Part shown: positions 1-6,672 of the stretch, piece by piece
Position numbering within the stretch: the first letter of the stretch is position 1
Layout: each line of letters opens with the position of its first letter
DNA from: CAZXYF01 sp964644705
GTDB taxonomy: Bacteria > Planctomycetota > Brocadiia > SM23-32
Length of the DNA stretch: 9,580 nt
Assembly (NCBI GenBank): GCA_964644705.1
Contig: CAZXYF010000120.1
Span: forward strand, 1-9,580
Reading direction: 5' to 3'
Made by a program: the position numbers and the translations under genes
The notes under the pieces: generated by a model
Seen by the model: only the letters and a program-made list of their open reading frames with translations
Told to the model about the DNA's origin: nothing
The model's database searches: none

Positions 1-18
1 CTGATGTCAACCACCTGT

Positions 19-1404
19 TTAGATCCGCGGCGGTTCATATCCGTCGCGTCCCATCAGGCCGTAGGTGTATTCCTTGCCGAGTTCCACGCCGGGCTGATTG
101 AAGGCGTCGACGCCATACAGGTATCCGCTGTAGGTGACAGCGTATTCGAAGAACATAAACAGCTCACCCAGTGAGCGGGCACTCACCTCGGGCAGTTTGA
201 TGGTGCAGTTGGGCCGTTCTTTATCCCTCAATGCACAACGCGTGGCGGCCAGTTCGGAACCGAACAGCTCATCAAAGGTGCCGCGTGCCAGGTAGTCCAG
301 TTCCGGTTCCGCTTCGCCGGGACAGATGGGAAGCTCCGGACGATCTTCATTGAGCACTTCGATAAGCGTGACCACTTTGTCGAAGGGGCCGTCCTGGAAC
401 AGTTGCATGACGGAATGCTGATCGGTAACGCCCACCGAGGCGACAGGTGTGGGGCCGCGGAAAACATCTTTTTCCTTCAGGCCATCTCGCTTCCCGAGGC
501 TTTCCGCCCACAGCTGACAGTACCAGTCCGCAAACGCACTGAGCTGATGGCTGTAGGGCATGAGAACGTCGATGTGTTTGCCCGTGCAATACTGCTGGTA
601 GAGCAAACAGGCGTAGAGAGCGGCCGGGTTGGTTTCCAGATGGGGCTCCTGGCAGATCTGATCCATGGCGGCAGCGCCCGCCATCATCTCCGTGATATCA
701 ATGCCTGCTGCCGCCGCCTGCATCAGGCCCACAGCGCTGAGTACGCTGAAACGTCCGCCCACATTGCCGGGGATTGGAAGCATAAAATGGTCGTTTTTCT
801 CCCCAATTCGCCGGAGCAGACTGTTGACCGGATCCGGATCGGTGGTGAGGATCATCTGTCGTGCGGGATCACATCCGTCGATGCGTCGGAGCAATTCCCG
901 AACATGGAGGAACATGCTCATCGTTTCAGCGGTGGAGCCGGATTTAGTAATAACGTTGAAGGCGGTTTTGGACATTTCCCCCTCCAGCAGCTCCATTAAT
1001 CCCTGTATGCGGGCCGGATCCACGTTGTCGAGCACAAAAATCCGCGGGCTACCGTCGCGTTTGGGATGATCACCGGGAAGGAGGTTGTGGTTGGGATGGA
1101 GGAGGGCGGTGTTGACGGTGATGTTGCCGAGAGCGGATCCTCCAATGCCGAGCACAACGAAATTCTCGCACCATGAACTGATGTCTTCAGCTTTCGTCAT
1201 TATTCTGTCGGCCAGCTCCTCATTGTAGGGCAGGTCCATGAACCCCAGATCCGCGTCGCGTCGTTTTTGTATGAGGGAGGTCCAATCCGCAATGGAGTCG
1301 CCGAAAGCTTTAATGTTGTCGTAATCGACACCATGGTCCGCGCCAACGGCGTCGGCATACATATTTTGATCGTCTAATTCCAGAGAGATACTGTTTTCGG
1401 ACAT
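19..1404 (-). CDS. pgi: Glucose-6-phosphate isomerase
   Basis: Interconverts glucose-6-phosphate and fructose-6-phosphate in the cytosol, linking glycolysis, gluconeogenesis and sugar-nucleotide supply. The 461-residue protein has the short bacterial length (about 450) rather than the 550 of the E. coli type. Visible motifs in order are GIGGSALG (86-93), the phosphate-binding KSGSTAET (154-161), NVGGRFS (about 214-220, family signature 1), QLWAESLGK (297-305), TDQHS (327-331) and the C-terminal signature GYLYGVDAFNQPGVELGK (427-444). By alignment with known isomerases, the catalytic Arg218, Glu301, His330 and Lys444 are all present. I chose the ATG at 1404 because GAAAGG sits seven bases before it; a TTG five codons upstream (1419) has no ribosome site. 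The gene follows the RseC-like gene after 127 bases but has its own strong promoter. Identity is firm; known from family motifs, not homology search. Confidence 0.97.
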   Translation of the reverse strand: MSENSISLELDDQNMYADAVGADHGVDYDNIKAFGDSIADWTSLIQKRRDADLGFMDLPYNEELADRIMTKAEDISSWCENFVVLGIGGSALGNITVNTALLHPNHNLLPGDHPKRDGSPRIFVLDNVDPARIQGLMELLEGEMSKTAFNVITKSGSTAETMSMFLHVRELLRRIDGCDPARQMILTTDPDPVNSLLRRIGEKNDHFMLPIPGNVGGRFSVLSAVGLMQAAAAGIDITEMMAGAAAMDQICQEPHLETNPAALYACLLYQQYCTGKHIDVLMPYSHQLSAFADWYCQLWAESLGKRDGLKEKDVFRGPTPVASVGVTDQHSVMQLFQDGPFDKVVTLIEVLNEDRPELPICPGEAEPELDYLARGTFDELFGSELAATRCALRDKERPNCTIKLPEVSARSLGELFMFFEYAVTYSGYLYGVDAFNQPGVELGKEYTYGLMGRDGYEPPRI

Positions 1405-1451
1405 CTGAGGGCCTTTCAACTCGTTGGAAGGGAACGTATGAAATCAGGAAG

Positions 1452-1480
1452 ATTATAAGCGCTGGGCGAAACAGCTGCAA
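1452..1480 (-). promoter_or_regulatory. Sigma70-type promoter for pgi
   Basis: On the minus strand TTGCAG (1475-1480) is followed by a 17-base spacer and a perfect TATAAT (1452-1457). Transcription should start near 1445, giving a leader of about 40 bases before the pgi ATG. The match is strong and lies in the 127-base gap between the RseC-like gene and pgi, so pgi can be expressed independently of the upstream cluster. Confidence 0.75.
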
Positions 1481-1531
1481 AGTATGGGAGTCGTGGGGAG
1501 GGGCGGGACCAATCTCTGCACCGTTGTAACG

Positions 1532-1981
1532 TCATGATAACGAGGATTCTTCTCGTTCTTCGTCGGTTGCCTCCATCTTCTGGGCGGTGGGATGGGCATT
1601 TTTCGTGAGGAGGTGGTTCATCAACAGAGCCACCATGATGGCGATGATGAGCCCCAGGATTCCCCCCGTCGCCGAGGCGGTACCCAAGCGTTGTACCCCC
1701 TGAAAATGTTGCCCGACAGCTATGCCCGTCATAAAGAGGGCGAGGGGCAGCGCAAAAACCAGGAACATGCTGAGGTATGGATTAACGCGGGGGATACGGG
1801 CTTTGACTCGGTCACCTTTCTCAAGACCATCGGCCGGCACATCCACGGTGTCCTCGCCGGTCTGATACGCGGAACAGGCGCAGCATGACCCACAAGATTC
1901 CTTCACTTTCTGATCCAGACGAACGGTTGCCGTGTCATCCTGAATCGATAGGACGGTGCCTTCTTCCTCAATGTATTTCAT
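1532..1981 (-). CDS. RseC/MucC-like (SoxR-reducing type) membrane protein
   Basis: A 149-residue inner-membrane protein resembling the RseC/MucC family, whose members modulate sigma-E signalling or help keep SoxR reduced, often beside Rnf electron-transport genes. The N-terminal part (1-65) is a small beta-rich domain beginning EEGTVLSIQDDTATVRL and holding a cysteine cluster CGSCCAC (Cys30, 33, 34, 36), the family hallmark that may bind metal or an iron-sulfur cluster. Two hydrophobic helices follow at about 69-89 and 105-124, then a charged tail rich in Glu. The ATG at 1981 has GGGAG about seven bases upstream. It lies 72 bases behind the kinase gene and has a likely promoter in that gap. 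No rnf, rseA, rseB or soxR gene is visible here, so the partner is unknown. Family call is from architecture and the cysteine motif; function in this organism is inferred. Confidence 0.75.
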   Translation of the reverse strand: MKYIEEEGTVLSIQDDTATVRLDQKVKESCGSCCACSAYQTGEDTVDVPADGLEKGDRVKARIPRVNPYLSMFLVFALPLALFMTGIAVGQHFQGVQRLGTASATGGILGLIIAIMVALLMNHLLTKNAHPTAQKMEATDEEREESSLS

Positions 1982-2016
1982 GATTATCTCCCAGAATGCG
2001 GAGTCACTTCACTATC

Positions 2017-2045
2017 ATTGTACGCCGGGAATCCGGGGAGAACAA
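2017..2045 (-). promoter_or_regulatory. Probable promoter for the RseC-like gene
   Basis: In the 72-base gap after the kinase stop codon, the minus strand reads TTGTTC (2040-2045), a 17-base spacer, and TACAAT (2017-2022), five of six matches to the -10 consensus. Start of transcription would be near 2010, about 30 bases before the ATG. The -35 box is only a half match, so the gene may be both read through from the sulfatase promoter and transcribed from here. Confidence 0.5.
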
Positions 2046-2053
2046 ATGGTCTT

Positions 2054-2782
2054 TCAGGTTTCCTTGAACAACGACCGGCGCAGTTTCTTGATCGGCGAGG
2101 TGAGCGTGTTCACAATCCGGACGGTGAGGGGTTTACACCTTGACTCCTCAATTTCCTCGGGGGTGAGCAGATCGGGCCGGTAACGCCGGAGATGCTTCAT
2201 CGCGTGGTAGTAGTCGGAACGCTGGGAACGTTGCAGGAGCCATCTTGCGAGGGGAGCGTATTTCAGGAAGAAGTCAGGCAATCGCAGCGCGATCTGGAAG
2301 TCGATAAGGTGGGGCTGGCCGTCATCCCCGACCAGTATATTTTCCTGTTTTTCCAGATCGACATAGGCCATATCCCGGTCGTGGATTTTTTCCAGGAGAA
2401 CGAACAGTCGCCCGAAATAGGTGTCGGTCAGGTCGGCATCGCCGTGTAAAGGATGCCCGGGAACGTAATCATGTGCCAGGGCGCTCGCCATATTGGTTTC
2501 GCGGAGCCGGGGGACGCCGCTGATGCCCTGGCACCGGCGCAGATTTTCCCGTTCGTAAGAGGCGAGAAAGTTTCCCAGCCAGTCGAGGGGGATACCGGCG
2601 AAACTGACATTCCGATGAAACTTACACACCACCCGATCCTCATTGCACCTGTATAGCCCGACGGCGGTGATGAATTGGTGTTTGTAGGCCTTCACCAGTT
2701 CATAGCGACGTCCCGATATTTTTATATCATCGGGCAGGGCATCTCGTCCGAGCGCTTTGAACTGGGATACTTCGGCACTCAT
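2054..2782 (-). CDS. WaaP/Kdo-kinase-like small protein kinase-fold enzyme
   Basis: A 242-residue cytosolic protein with the eukaryotic-kinase-like fold of the lipopolysaccharide (WaaP/KdkA) and RIO kinases, which phosphorylate sugars of the lipid A/core region or proteins. Visible elements are the ATP-anchoring lysine in VVCKF (Lys54), a helix-C glutamate in SYEREN (78 or 80), the catalytic loop YVDLEKQENILV (Asp142, Asn148) and the metal-binding HLIDFQ (Asp161). The usual HRD is YVD and the usual DFG is DFQ; the Asp-to-Asn spacing is one residue longer than in Ser/Thr kinases. After about residue 185 comes a basic tail ending in KKLRRSLFK, which could lie against the membrane. The ATG at 2782 is the first possible start because an in-frame stop lies two codons upstream; the nearest ribosome site is unusually far (separate entry). 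It is 36 bases behind the sulfatase, hence probably co-transcribed. Catalytic residues are intact, so I expect an active kinase; sugar versus protein substrate cannot be decided. Confidence 0.75.
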   Translation of the reverse strand: MSAEVSQFKALGRDALPDDIKISGRRYELVKAYKHQFITAVGLYRCNEDRVVCKFHRNVSFAGIPLDWLGNFLASYERENLRRCQGISGVPRLRETNMASALAHDYVPGHPLHGDADLTDTYFGRLFVLLEKIHDRDMAYVDLEKQENILVGDDGQPHLIDFQIALRLPDFFLKYAPLARWLLQRSQRSDYYHAMKHLRRYRPDLLTPEEIEESRCKPLTVRIVNTLTSPIKKLRRSLFKET

Positions 2783-2798
2783 AGAATATTACTGATAG

Positions 2799-2804
2799 AC
2801 CTCC
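2799..2804 (-). promoter_or_regulatory. Distant ribosome binding site before the kinase gene
   Basis: A full GGAGGT lies in the 36-base sulfatase-kinase gap, but 16 bases separate it from the kinase ATG, about twice the usual distance. An in-frame TAA two codons before the ATG excludes an earlier in-frame start. Either initiation is inefficient, or local folding shortens the gap. Confidence 0.4.
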
Positions 2805-2818
2805 TGGCTGAGCGATCA

Positions 2819-4348
2819 TCATTTGTAATTTTTCACTTTTGCTTCACGTACCTTCTCGGGCGGAAGGGTGCCGTCGGGACCCACAGTGTGGCTGAAGCGT
2901 GTTCGTGCGTCGGGGCTGTTCCAGTTGGGTGCCCCATGAACCGTGGTCGGGCGGTTTTTTGTGATCAACCATTCGGTCAGATCCTGACGCAACTCGTTGA
3001 CCACGTCCTGATATTCATCCTGGAAATACAGGTTGTTCATCTCCCACGGATCTTCTTCGAGATCATACAGTTCCCCGAAACCGTCAGGATATTCTTCTTC
3101 AAACATCTCGGGGGGGTAATACACGAGGCGAAAACGGCCTTTGCGCACGCTTTTGGACCAGGCAAATTCGGTGACACCAATTTTGTGGACTTCTTCATGT
3201 TCCCCCTGCAGCAGATTGGACAGATCCTGTCCGTCGAAGGTCTCCAGACGCCGCAGGCCCGCGAGTGAGGCCAGTGTGGGGGCCATATCGACGGTCTCGA
3301 CAATTTCCTCGGCCGCGTGTCCCTCCGTAAAATGTCCCGGCCAGTGCCAGATGTAGGGAATGCGGGTGATGGCGTCGGAGCAGATGCCCGGAGCCTTCTC
3401 CATGATGCCGTGTTCGGTGGCGTAGTCTCCGTGATCAGCGCCATAGACCACGATGGTGTTTTCCGCTTCCCCATTCTCGCGCAGCCACTCCAGCATAAGC
3501 CCAACGGCGTGATCAACCTGGCTGACGGCTCCGAGATAACCCCGGAGTTTGCGCAAACGACCCGCTTCGAATCCGTGTGGCTCCATCAATGTCCAGTCAG
3601 TCTCGCGCCACCATTCGGCCGTTGCCTTCAGGTGGGGAGCTTTGTTCACCATTTCGTAATCGGCGTTGGGGGGCAGAGTCAGATCCTTGTTCTCATACAT
3701 CTCCCAGAACGGTTGGCTGGGGGATGTGCACTGGTGCGGACGCGGCAGGCTGGCGTGGGCGAAGAACGGTTCGTCGTTCGCAACGCATTCCTTCATGAAT
3801 TCGATGGTTTGACTCGCGATCCATCCTTCCTGACTTTCCTCAAAATCCAGCGGTGAGGGGCGCCCCTCCATCGATTGTCGGCCTTCTTCGCCGAATTCCG
3901 CCATCTTCCCGTGATCCTCCAATTCCAGTTTGCCGCGTTCCTCCAGAAACTGTTTGTATTTGGGGGAACGACCACCAATCGAACACTTGCAGGTCTCATG
4001 AAAAGTATCACATTGATCTTCCATCCAGTATTCGGGGCAGTGGATTTTCCCGATTGCACTTGTGCGATATCCCGCGCGGCGGAAATGTCCCGCTATTCCC
4101 GGCAGCCCATCGGGTCTGGGACCACTGAGGCCGTAATAGCCGTGGTTGTGGCAGTACTGTCCACTGAGGTAGCTCACCCGGCTTGGCGTGCAGATTGGAT
4201 TTTGAGAGATGGCATTGTCGAATCTGACCCCCTCTGCCGCCATGCGGTCCAGGTTGGGGGTTTGGACGTCCGGATGATCTTTGTGTCCCAGCACTTTGGC
4301 GTTGTGCTGATCGCTGATGATAAACAGAACATTAGGTTGTTCAGACAT
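2819..4348 (-). CDS. Type I sulfatase (formylglycine-dependent), no signal peptide
   Basis: Hydrolyses a sulfate ester, probably on a sugar or glycan. This 509-residue protein begins directly with the first strand NVLFIISDQHN (6-16), supplying the metal-binding Asp13. The maturation motif CTPSR (53-57) carries the cysteine oxidised to formylglycine, with Arg57. Then come GKIH (100-103), PHQ (204-206, the usual active-site histidine) and YGADHGDYATEHGIMEK (302-318) with the metal ligands Asp305 and His306 and the lysine of the second active-site shell. The C-terminal subdomain includes GELYDLEEDPWEMNNL (425-440), typical of the family. No signal peptide or membrane segment is present, so it should act in the cytosol, unlike most bacterial glycan sulfatases. 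A weak AAGG precedes the ATG by 11 bases. It leads the minus-strand cluster with the kinase 36 bases behind. No formylglycine-generating enzyme is in the window. Family is certain; substrate unknown. Confidence 0.93.
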   Translation of the reverse strand: MSEQPNVLFIISDQHNAKVLGHKDHPDVQTPNLDRMAAEGVRFDNAISQNPICTPSRVSYLSGQYCHNHGYYGLSGPRPDGLPGIAGHFRRAGYRTSAIGKIHCPEYWMEDQCDTFHETCKCSIGGRSPKYKQFLEERGKLELEDHGKMAEFGEEGRQSMEGRPSPLDFEESQEGWIASQTIEFMKECVANDEPFFAHASLPRPHQCTSPSQPFWEMYENKDLTLPPNADYEMVNKAPHLKATAEWWRETDWTLMEPHGFEAGRLRKLRGYLGAVSQVDHAVGLMLEWLRENGEAENTIVVYGADHGDYATEHGIMEKAPGICSDAITRIPYIWHWPGHFTEGHAAEEIVETVDMAPTLASLAGLRRLETFDGQDLSNLLQGEHEEVHKIGVTEFAWSKSVRKGRFRLVYYPPEMFEEEYPDGFGELYDLEEDPWEMNNLYFQDEYQDVVNELRQDLTEWLITKNRPTTVHGAPNWNSPDARTRFSHTVGPDGTLPPEKVREAKVKNYK

Positions 4349-4420
4349 TGTATTCGGGGCCTTATTGGATTCTCAGACGCATAAATTGGGGCGAGGGATA
4401 ACTTTGATCATGATGCGATA

Positions 4421-4450
4421 AGTTTAGTTTTTTTCTGACCTTACCGTCAA
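4421..4450 (-). promoter_or_regulatory. Probable promoter for the sulfatase-kinase operon
   Basis: The minus strand has TTGACG (4445-4450), an 18-base spacer containing a run of seven A, and TAAACT (4421-4426). Start of transcription would be near 4414, about 65 bases before the sulfatase ATG. An 8-base palindrome ATCATGAT (4407-4414) lies at the predicted start and could be an operator, though it is short enough to be chance. Confidence 0.5.
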
Positions 4451-4504
4451 ACATATTTTCTGGGAGCAAATCCGGGTTACGTGAGACGCTCGTTACATGG
4501 ATGT

Positions 4505-4533
4505 TTGCAATGGTCTCTCTCAATGAGCATAAT
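4505..4533 (+). promoter_or_regulatory. Probable promoter for the deacetylase-glycosyltransferase operon
   Basis: TTGCAA (4505-4510), a 17-base spacer and CATAAT (4528-4533), five of six matches to the -10 consensus. Start of transcription would be near 4540, leaving a leader of roughly 110 bases before the deacetylase ATG at 4649. Its -35 box is 54 bases from that of the sulfatase promoter on the other strand, so the two units are divergently transcribed from a compact control region. Because it lies inside the longest open frame (from GTG at 4481), it argues against that longer start. Confidence 0.55.
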
Positions 4534-4579
4534 TATAAAAGTGTTTCGATTTTATGTGATTGATGTTAGCCAGTCGGGG

Positions 4580-4595
4580 GGCGTGGGAAAACGCC
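4580..4595 (+). other. Stem-loop in the deacetylase leader
   Basis: GGCGT (4580-4584), a six-base GGGAAA loop and ACGCC (4591-4595) form a five-pair GC-rich hairpin, extendable by a G-U pair. It sits in the predicted untranslated leader (about 4540-4648). There is no T-run after it, so it is not a normal terminator. I compared the leader by eye with glycine, cobalamin and c-di-GMP riboswitch cores and with the ops element GGCGGTAG, and none fits. Confidence 0.3.
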
Positions 4596-4648
4596 TGAGC
4601 AGATGGTGCACGGCCCCTGAGCGGCACAGCGATCGGAAGAACAGTTAT

Positions 4649-5350
4649 ATGCACGGGGTCAGGTTACTCACATATCATCGCGTTGGCCATCCTCGGGGCG
4701 ATTATTATGAACGCCTGACGGTGCCGCCGGAGCGATTCGAGCGCGAAATGAACGTTATGCGTCGCCTGGGTTTTGATTTTATGGATCCATGTAAGCTCCC
4801 GGACTCGTTCGATCGCGCCGCACGCCGGTGGCGCCGGGGTGCTATACCAACGTTCGATGATGGCTACGCGGAAGTTTTTGAACACGCTTTCCCCGTATTG
4901 CAGCGCTACAATCTGCCGGCGATCATGTATGTCGTTACCGATCGCAGTTATGCGGATTGGAGGGATTGGGGGGATAATGATGCGCCGCGACTGATATCGT
5001 GGGATAAATTGCGAGTTATGGCATCCGGGGGAATCTCCATCGGTAGCCACACCAGGACGCACGTTGATCTCACGGAATGCACGCAATCTGAGCTGGAATC
5101 TGAGGTGAAGGATTCCAAAAAGAAAATTGAAGACGAAATTGGACGGCCCGTGCGGCATTTTTGTTATCCCTACGGGTATTACAACGAGCGAGTGAAAGAC
5201 GTTGTCCGGGAGGCCGGATACGAGACGGCGTGCACCACTGACCGAGGTCTGGTTACTCCCTCCACGGAGACGCTGGAGATGCCCAGACTCGGGGTTGGTA
5301 AACGCATGACTATCACACACTTTTGCCGACGAATGATATTAGGGGGTTGA
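4649..5350 (+). CDS. CE4-family polysaccharide deacetylase
   Basis: Metal-dependent removal of N- or O-acetyl groups from an amino sugar or glycan. The 233-residue protein starts MHGVRLLTYHRVG, the usual beginning of this NodB-like subfamily. Motif 1 is TFDDGY (68-73; catalytic base Asp70, metal ligand Asp71), motif 2 is HTRTH (134-138; metal ligands His134, His138), and motif 3 is RHFCYPYG (169-176). All metal-binding and catalytic positions are therefore present. There is no signal peptide, so it probably acts in the cytosol on a nucleotide- or lipid-linked sugar. The frame stays open upstream to GTG 4481, but the extra 56 residues match nothing in the family and span the likely promoter; ATG 4649 has GGAAGA eight bases before it. 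The glycosyltransferase gene begins one base after its stop, so the two are almost surely co-translated. Fold certain, substrate unknown. Confidence 0.9.
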   Translation: MHGVRLLTYHRVGHPRGDYYERLTVPPERFEREMNVMRRLGFDFMDPCKLPDSFDRAARRWRRGAIPTFDDGYAEVFEHAFPVLQRYNLPAIMYVVTDRSYADWRDWGDNDAPRLISWDKLRVMASGGISIGSHTRTHVDLTECTQSELESEVKDSKKKIEDEIGRPVRHFCYPYGYYNERVKDVVREAGYETACTTDRGLVTPSTETLEMPRLGVGKRMTITHFCRRMILGG

Positions 5351-5351
5351 A

Positions 5352-6473
5352 ATGCGAATCCTCCAGCTGGAAAAACAGAGAAAGATGTCAGGCCAGACCT
5401 ATCGTACGCTCCGCGTTTCAGCCGGACTCGTGCGGCGCGGACATCATGTGAGTTTGGTGTGCCGGCCCGACAGCCAGATTGCTGACCTGGCCGCCGAGCA
5501 GGGAGTCCGTGTTTTCAGAATGCCGATGAAAGGAGGGGGCCTTTACCTCTCGGCATTACGGGTGGGGAAATTGTTGCGCGATGAGGCGTTTGATGTGGTT
5601 CATGCCCATGGATCACGTGATCATCAGCTCAGTCTGCTGGCGTCTTTTGGAGCATCCAGACCGGTTGTGATCCGCACCAAACACAACATGCTCCGGTTGC
5701 ACAGTGGCGTCTTCAGCCGATTTCAATACGGAACGCTTACCGACGAAATAATCACGGTTTCCGCCGCCGTTCGGCATATTCTGGTGGATTGTGGTTTGCC
5801 GGCGGAGATGATCAGTGTGGTGAGGAGTTCGATCGATACGGAGCGTTGGTCGCCCCGGCCTCCCAGCGCACGGGTTATGAGGGAGATGGGATTACAGGAA
5901 GACGATCTTGTCATCGGGGTCGCCGCGCGGTTGACCAGCGGGAGTATGGACGTACCCACCCTCATTGATGCCTTTGCCCGAATCGCACCGGATTACCCCG
6001 AGGCGAAGCTGCTGCTGGCGGGACGAGGGGGAGAGGCAATGCGGGAGATCGCCTCCTCGCTTGATATTGAGGACCGGGTCATCTGTCCGGGTTTTAGAAC
6101 GGACATGCCGGAGATCTACAGTGTTATGGACCTGTTCGTGCAGCCCAGCACGAAAGCGGCTCTTGGCACGGCTGTAATCGAGGCCATGTCCATGGAAAAA
6201 CCCGCGGTGGGGACTCCGATCGGCGGGATCCCCGAGGCGATTGATGATGGCGTGACTGGACGATTGTTCCCCGGTATGGATGCCGAAGCAATGGCCAAAA
6301 CGCTGGTGGAGCTGCTGGAGGACCGGGAGTCATGGGAACAGATGGGGCAGTGCGGACGCGAGCGGGTTAAGGAACATTTCGATCTGGAGGGGATGATAAA
6401 GGGGGTTGAGGATACTTACGAAAAAGTGATCCGCCGGGTGTGGGGTGGGATGATGAGAAAATGGGCAGTGTGA
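5352..6473 (+). CDS. GT4-type glycosyltransferase
   Basis: A 373-residue GT-B fold enzyme that should transfer a sugar from a nucleotide donor onto a lipid-linked or surface glycan at the cytosolic face of the membrane. The N-terminal acceptor domain (1-160) opens MRILQLEKQRKMSGQ with the DVVHAHGSRDH segment (81-91) typical of GT4. The C-terminal donor domain (185-345) has GVAARL (189-194), LLLAGRGGE (220-228), VICPGFRTDMPEIYSVMDLF (243-262) and ALGTAVIEAMSMEKPAVGTPIGGIPE (270-295). Glu277 is the retained second glutamate of the E-x7-E motif, but the first is Ala269, and the Lys normally following the RL of the donor loop is absent (RLTSGSMDV). No transmembrane segment is seen. AGGGGG lies five bases before the ATG, inside the end of the deacetylase gene. 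It is the last gene of the pair. Family firm; sugar specificity unknown. Confidence 0.9.
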   Translation: MRILQLEKQRKMSGQTYRTLRVSAGLVRRGHHVSLVCRPDSQIADLAAEQGVRVFRMPMKGGGLYLSALRVGKLLRDEAFDVVHAHGSRDHQLSLLASFGASRPVVIRTKHNMLRLHSGVFSRFQYGTLTDEIITVSAAVRHILVDCGLPAEMISVVRSSIDTERWSPRPPSARVMREMGLQEDDLVIGVAARLTSGSMDVPTLIDAFARIAPDYPEAKLLLAGRGGEAMREIASSLDIEDRVICPGFRTDMPEIYSVMDLFVQPSTKAALGTAVIEAMSMEKPAVGTPIGGIPEAIDDGVTGRLFPGMDAEAMAKTLVELLEDRESWEQMGQCGRERVKEHFDLEGMIKGVEDTYEKVIRRVWGGMMRKWAV

Positions 6474-6489
6474 GGGGGCTCTGAGGTTG

Positions 6490-6515
6490 TGGTACTGGAG
6501 TGATGATGAGTACCA
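6490..6515 (+). terminator. Inverted repeat after the glycosyltransferase gene, possible weak terminator
   Basis: TGGTACT (6490-6496) and AGTACCA (6509-6515) are perfect seven-base inverted arms around a 12-base loop, starting 16 bases after the glycosyltransferase stop. It lies in the 199-base gap between convergent genes, where a two-way terminator is expected. There is no T-run on either side, so ordinary intrinsic termination is doubtful. A second, smaller dyad CTCAC/GTGAG (6579-6594) sits nearer the end of glyQ. The rest of the gap shows no gene. Confidence 0.3.
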
Positions 6516-6672
6516 GATCCGCTATTCCCATATGCTGCGGGCGATACTGCGTTCTGGCTGAAATGCAGCAGCTGCCGTCTCACCGATTAGTGAGTCGCGT
6601 AACCGTTCAAGCGTGGAGGATGTCGCAGGTGGGGGAAGCAAATTCCTCACGACTTTGGTGGAAATGCTATCA

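Noticed and set aside
403..999. A 198-residue plus-strand open frame opposite pgi
   Set aside because: It lies wholly antisense to a gene with all catalytic motifs and shows no recognisable domain; it is a codon-bias shadow.
4481..4648. N-terminal extension of the deacetylase from GTG 4481
   Set aside because: The 56 added residues do not resemble the family, span the likely promoter at 4505-4533, and the family normally begins at LLTYHRVG, just after ATG 4649.
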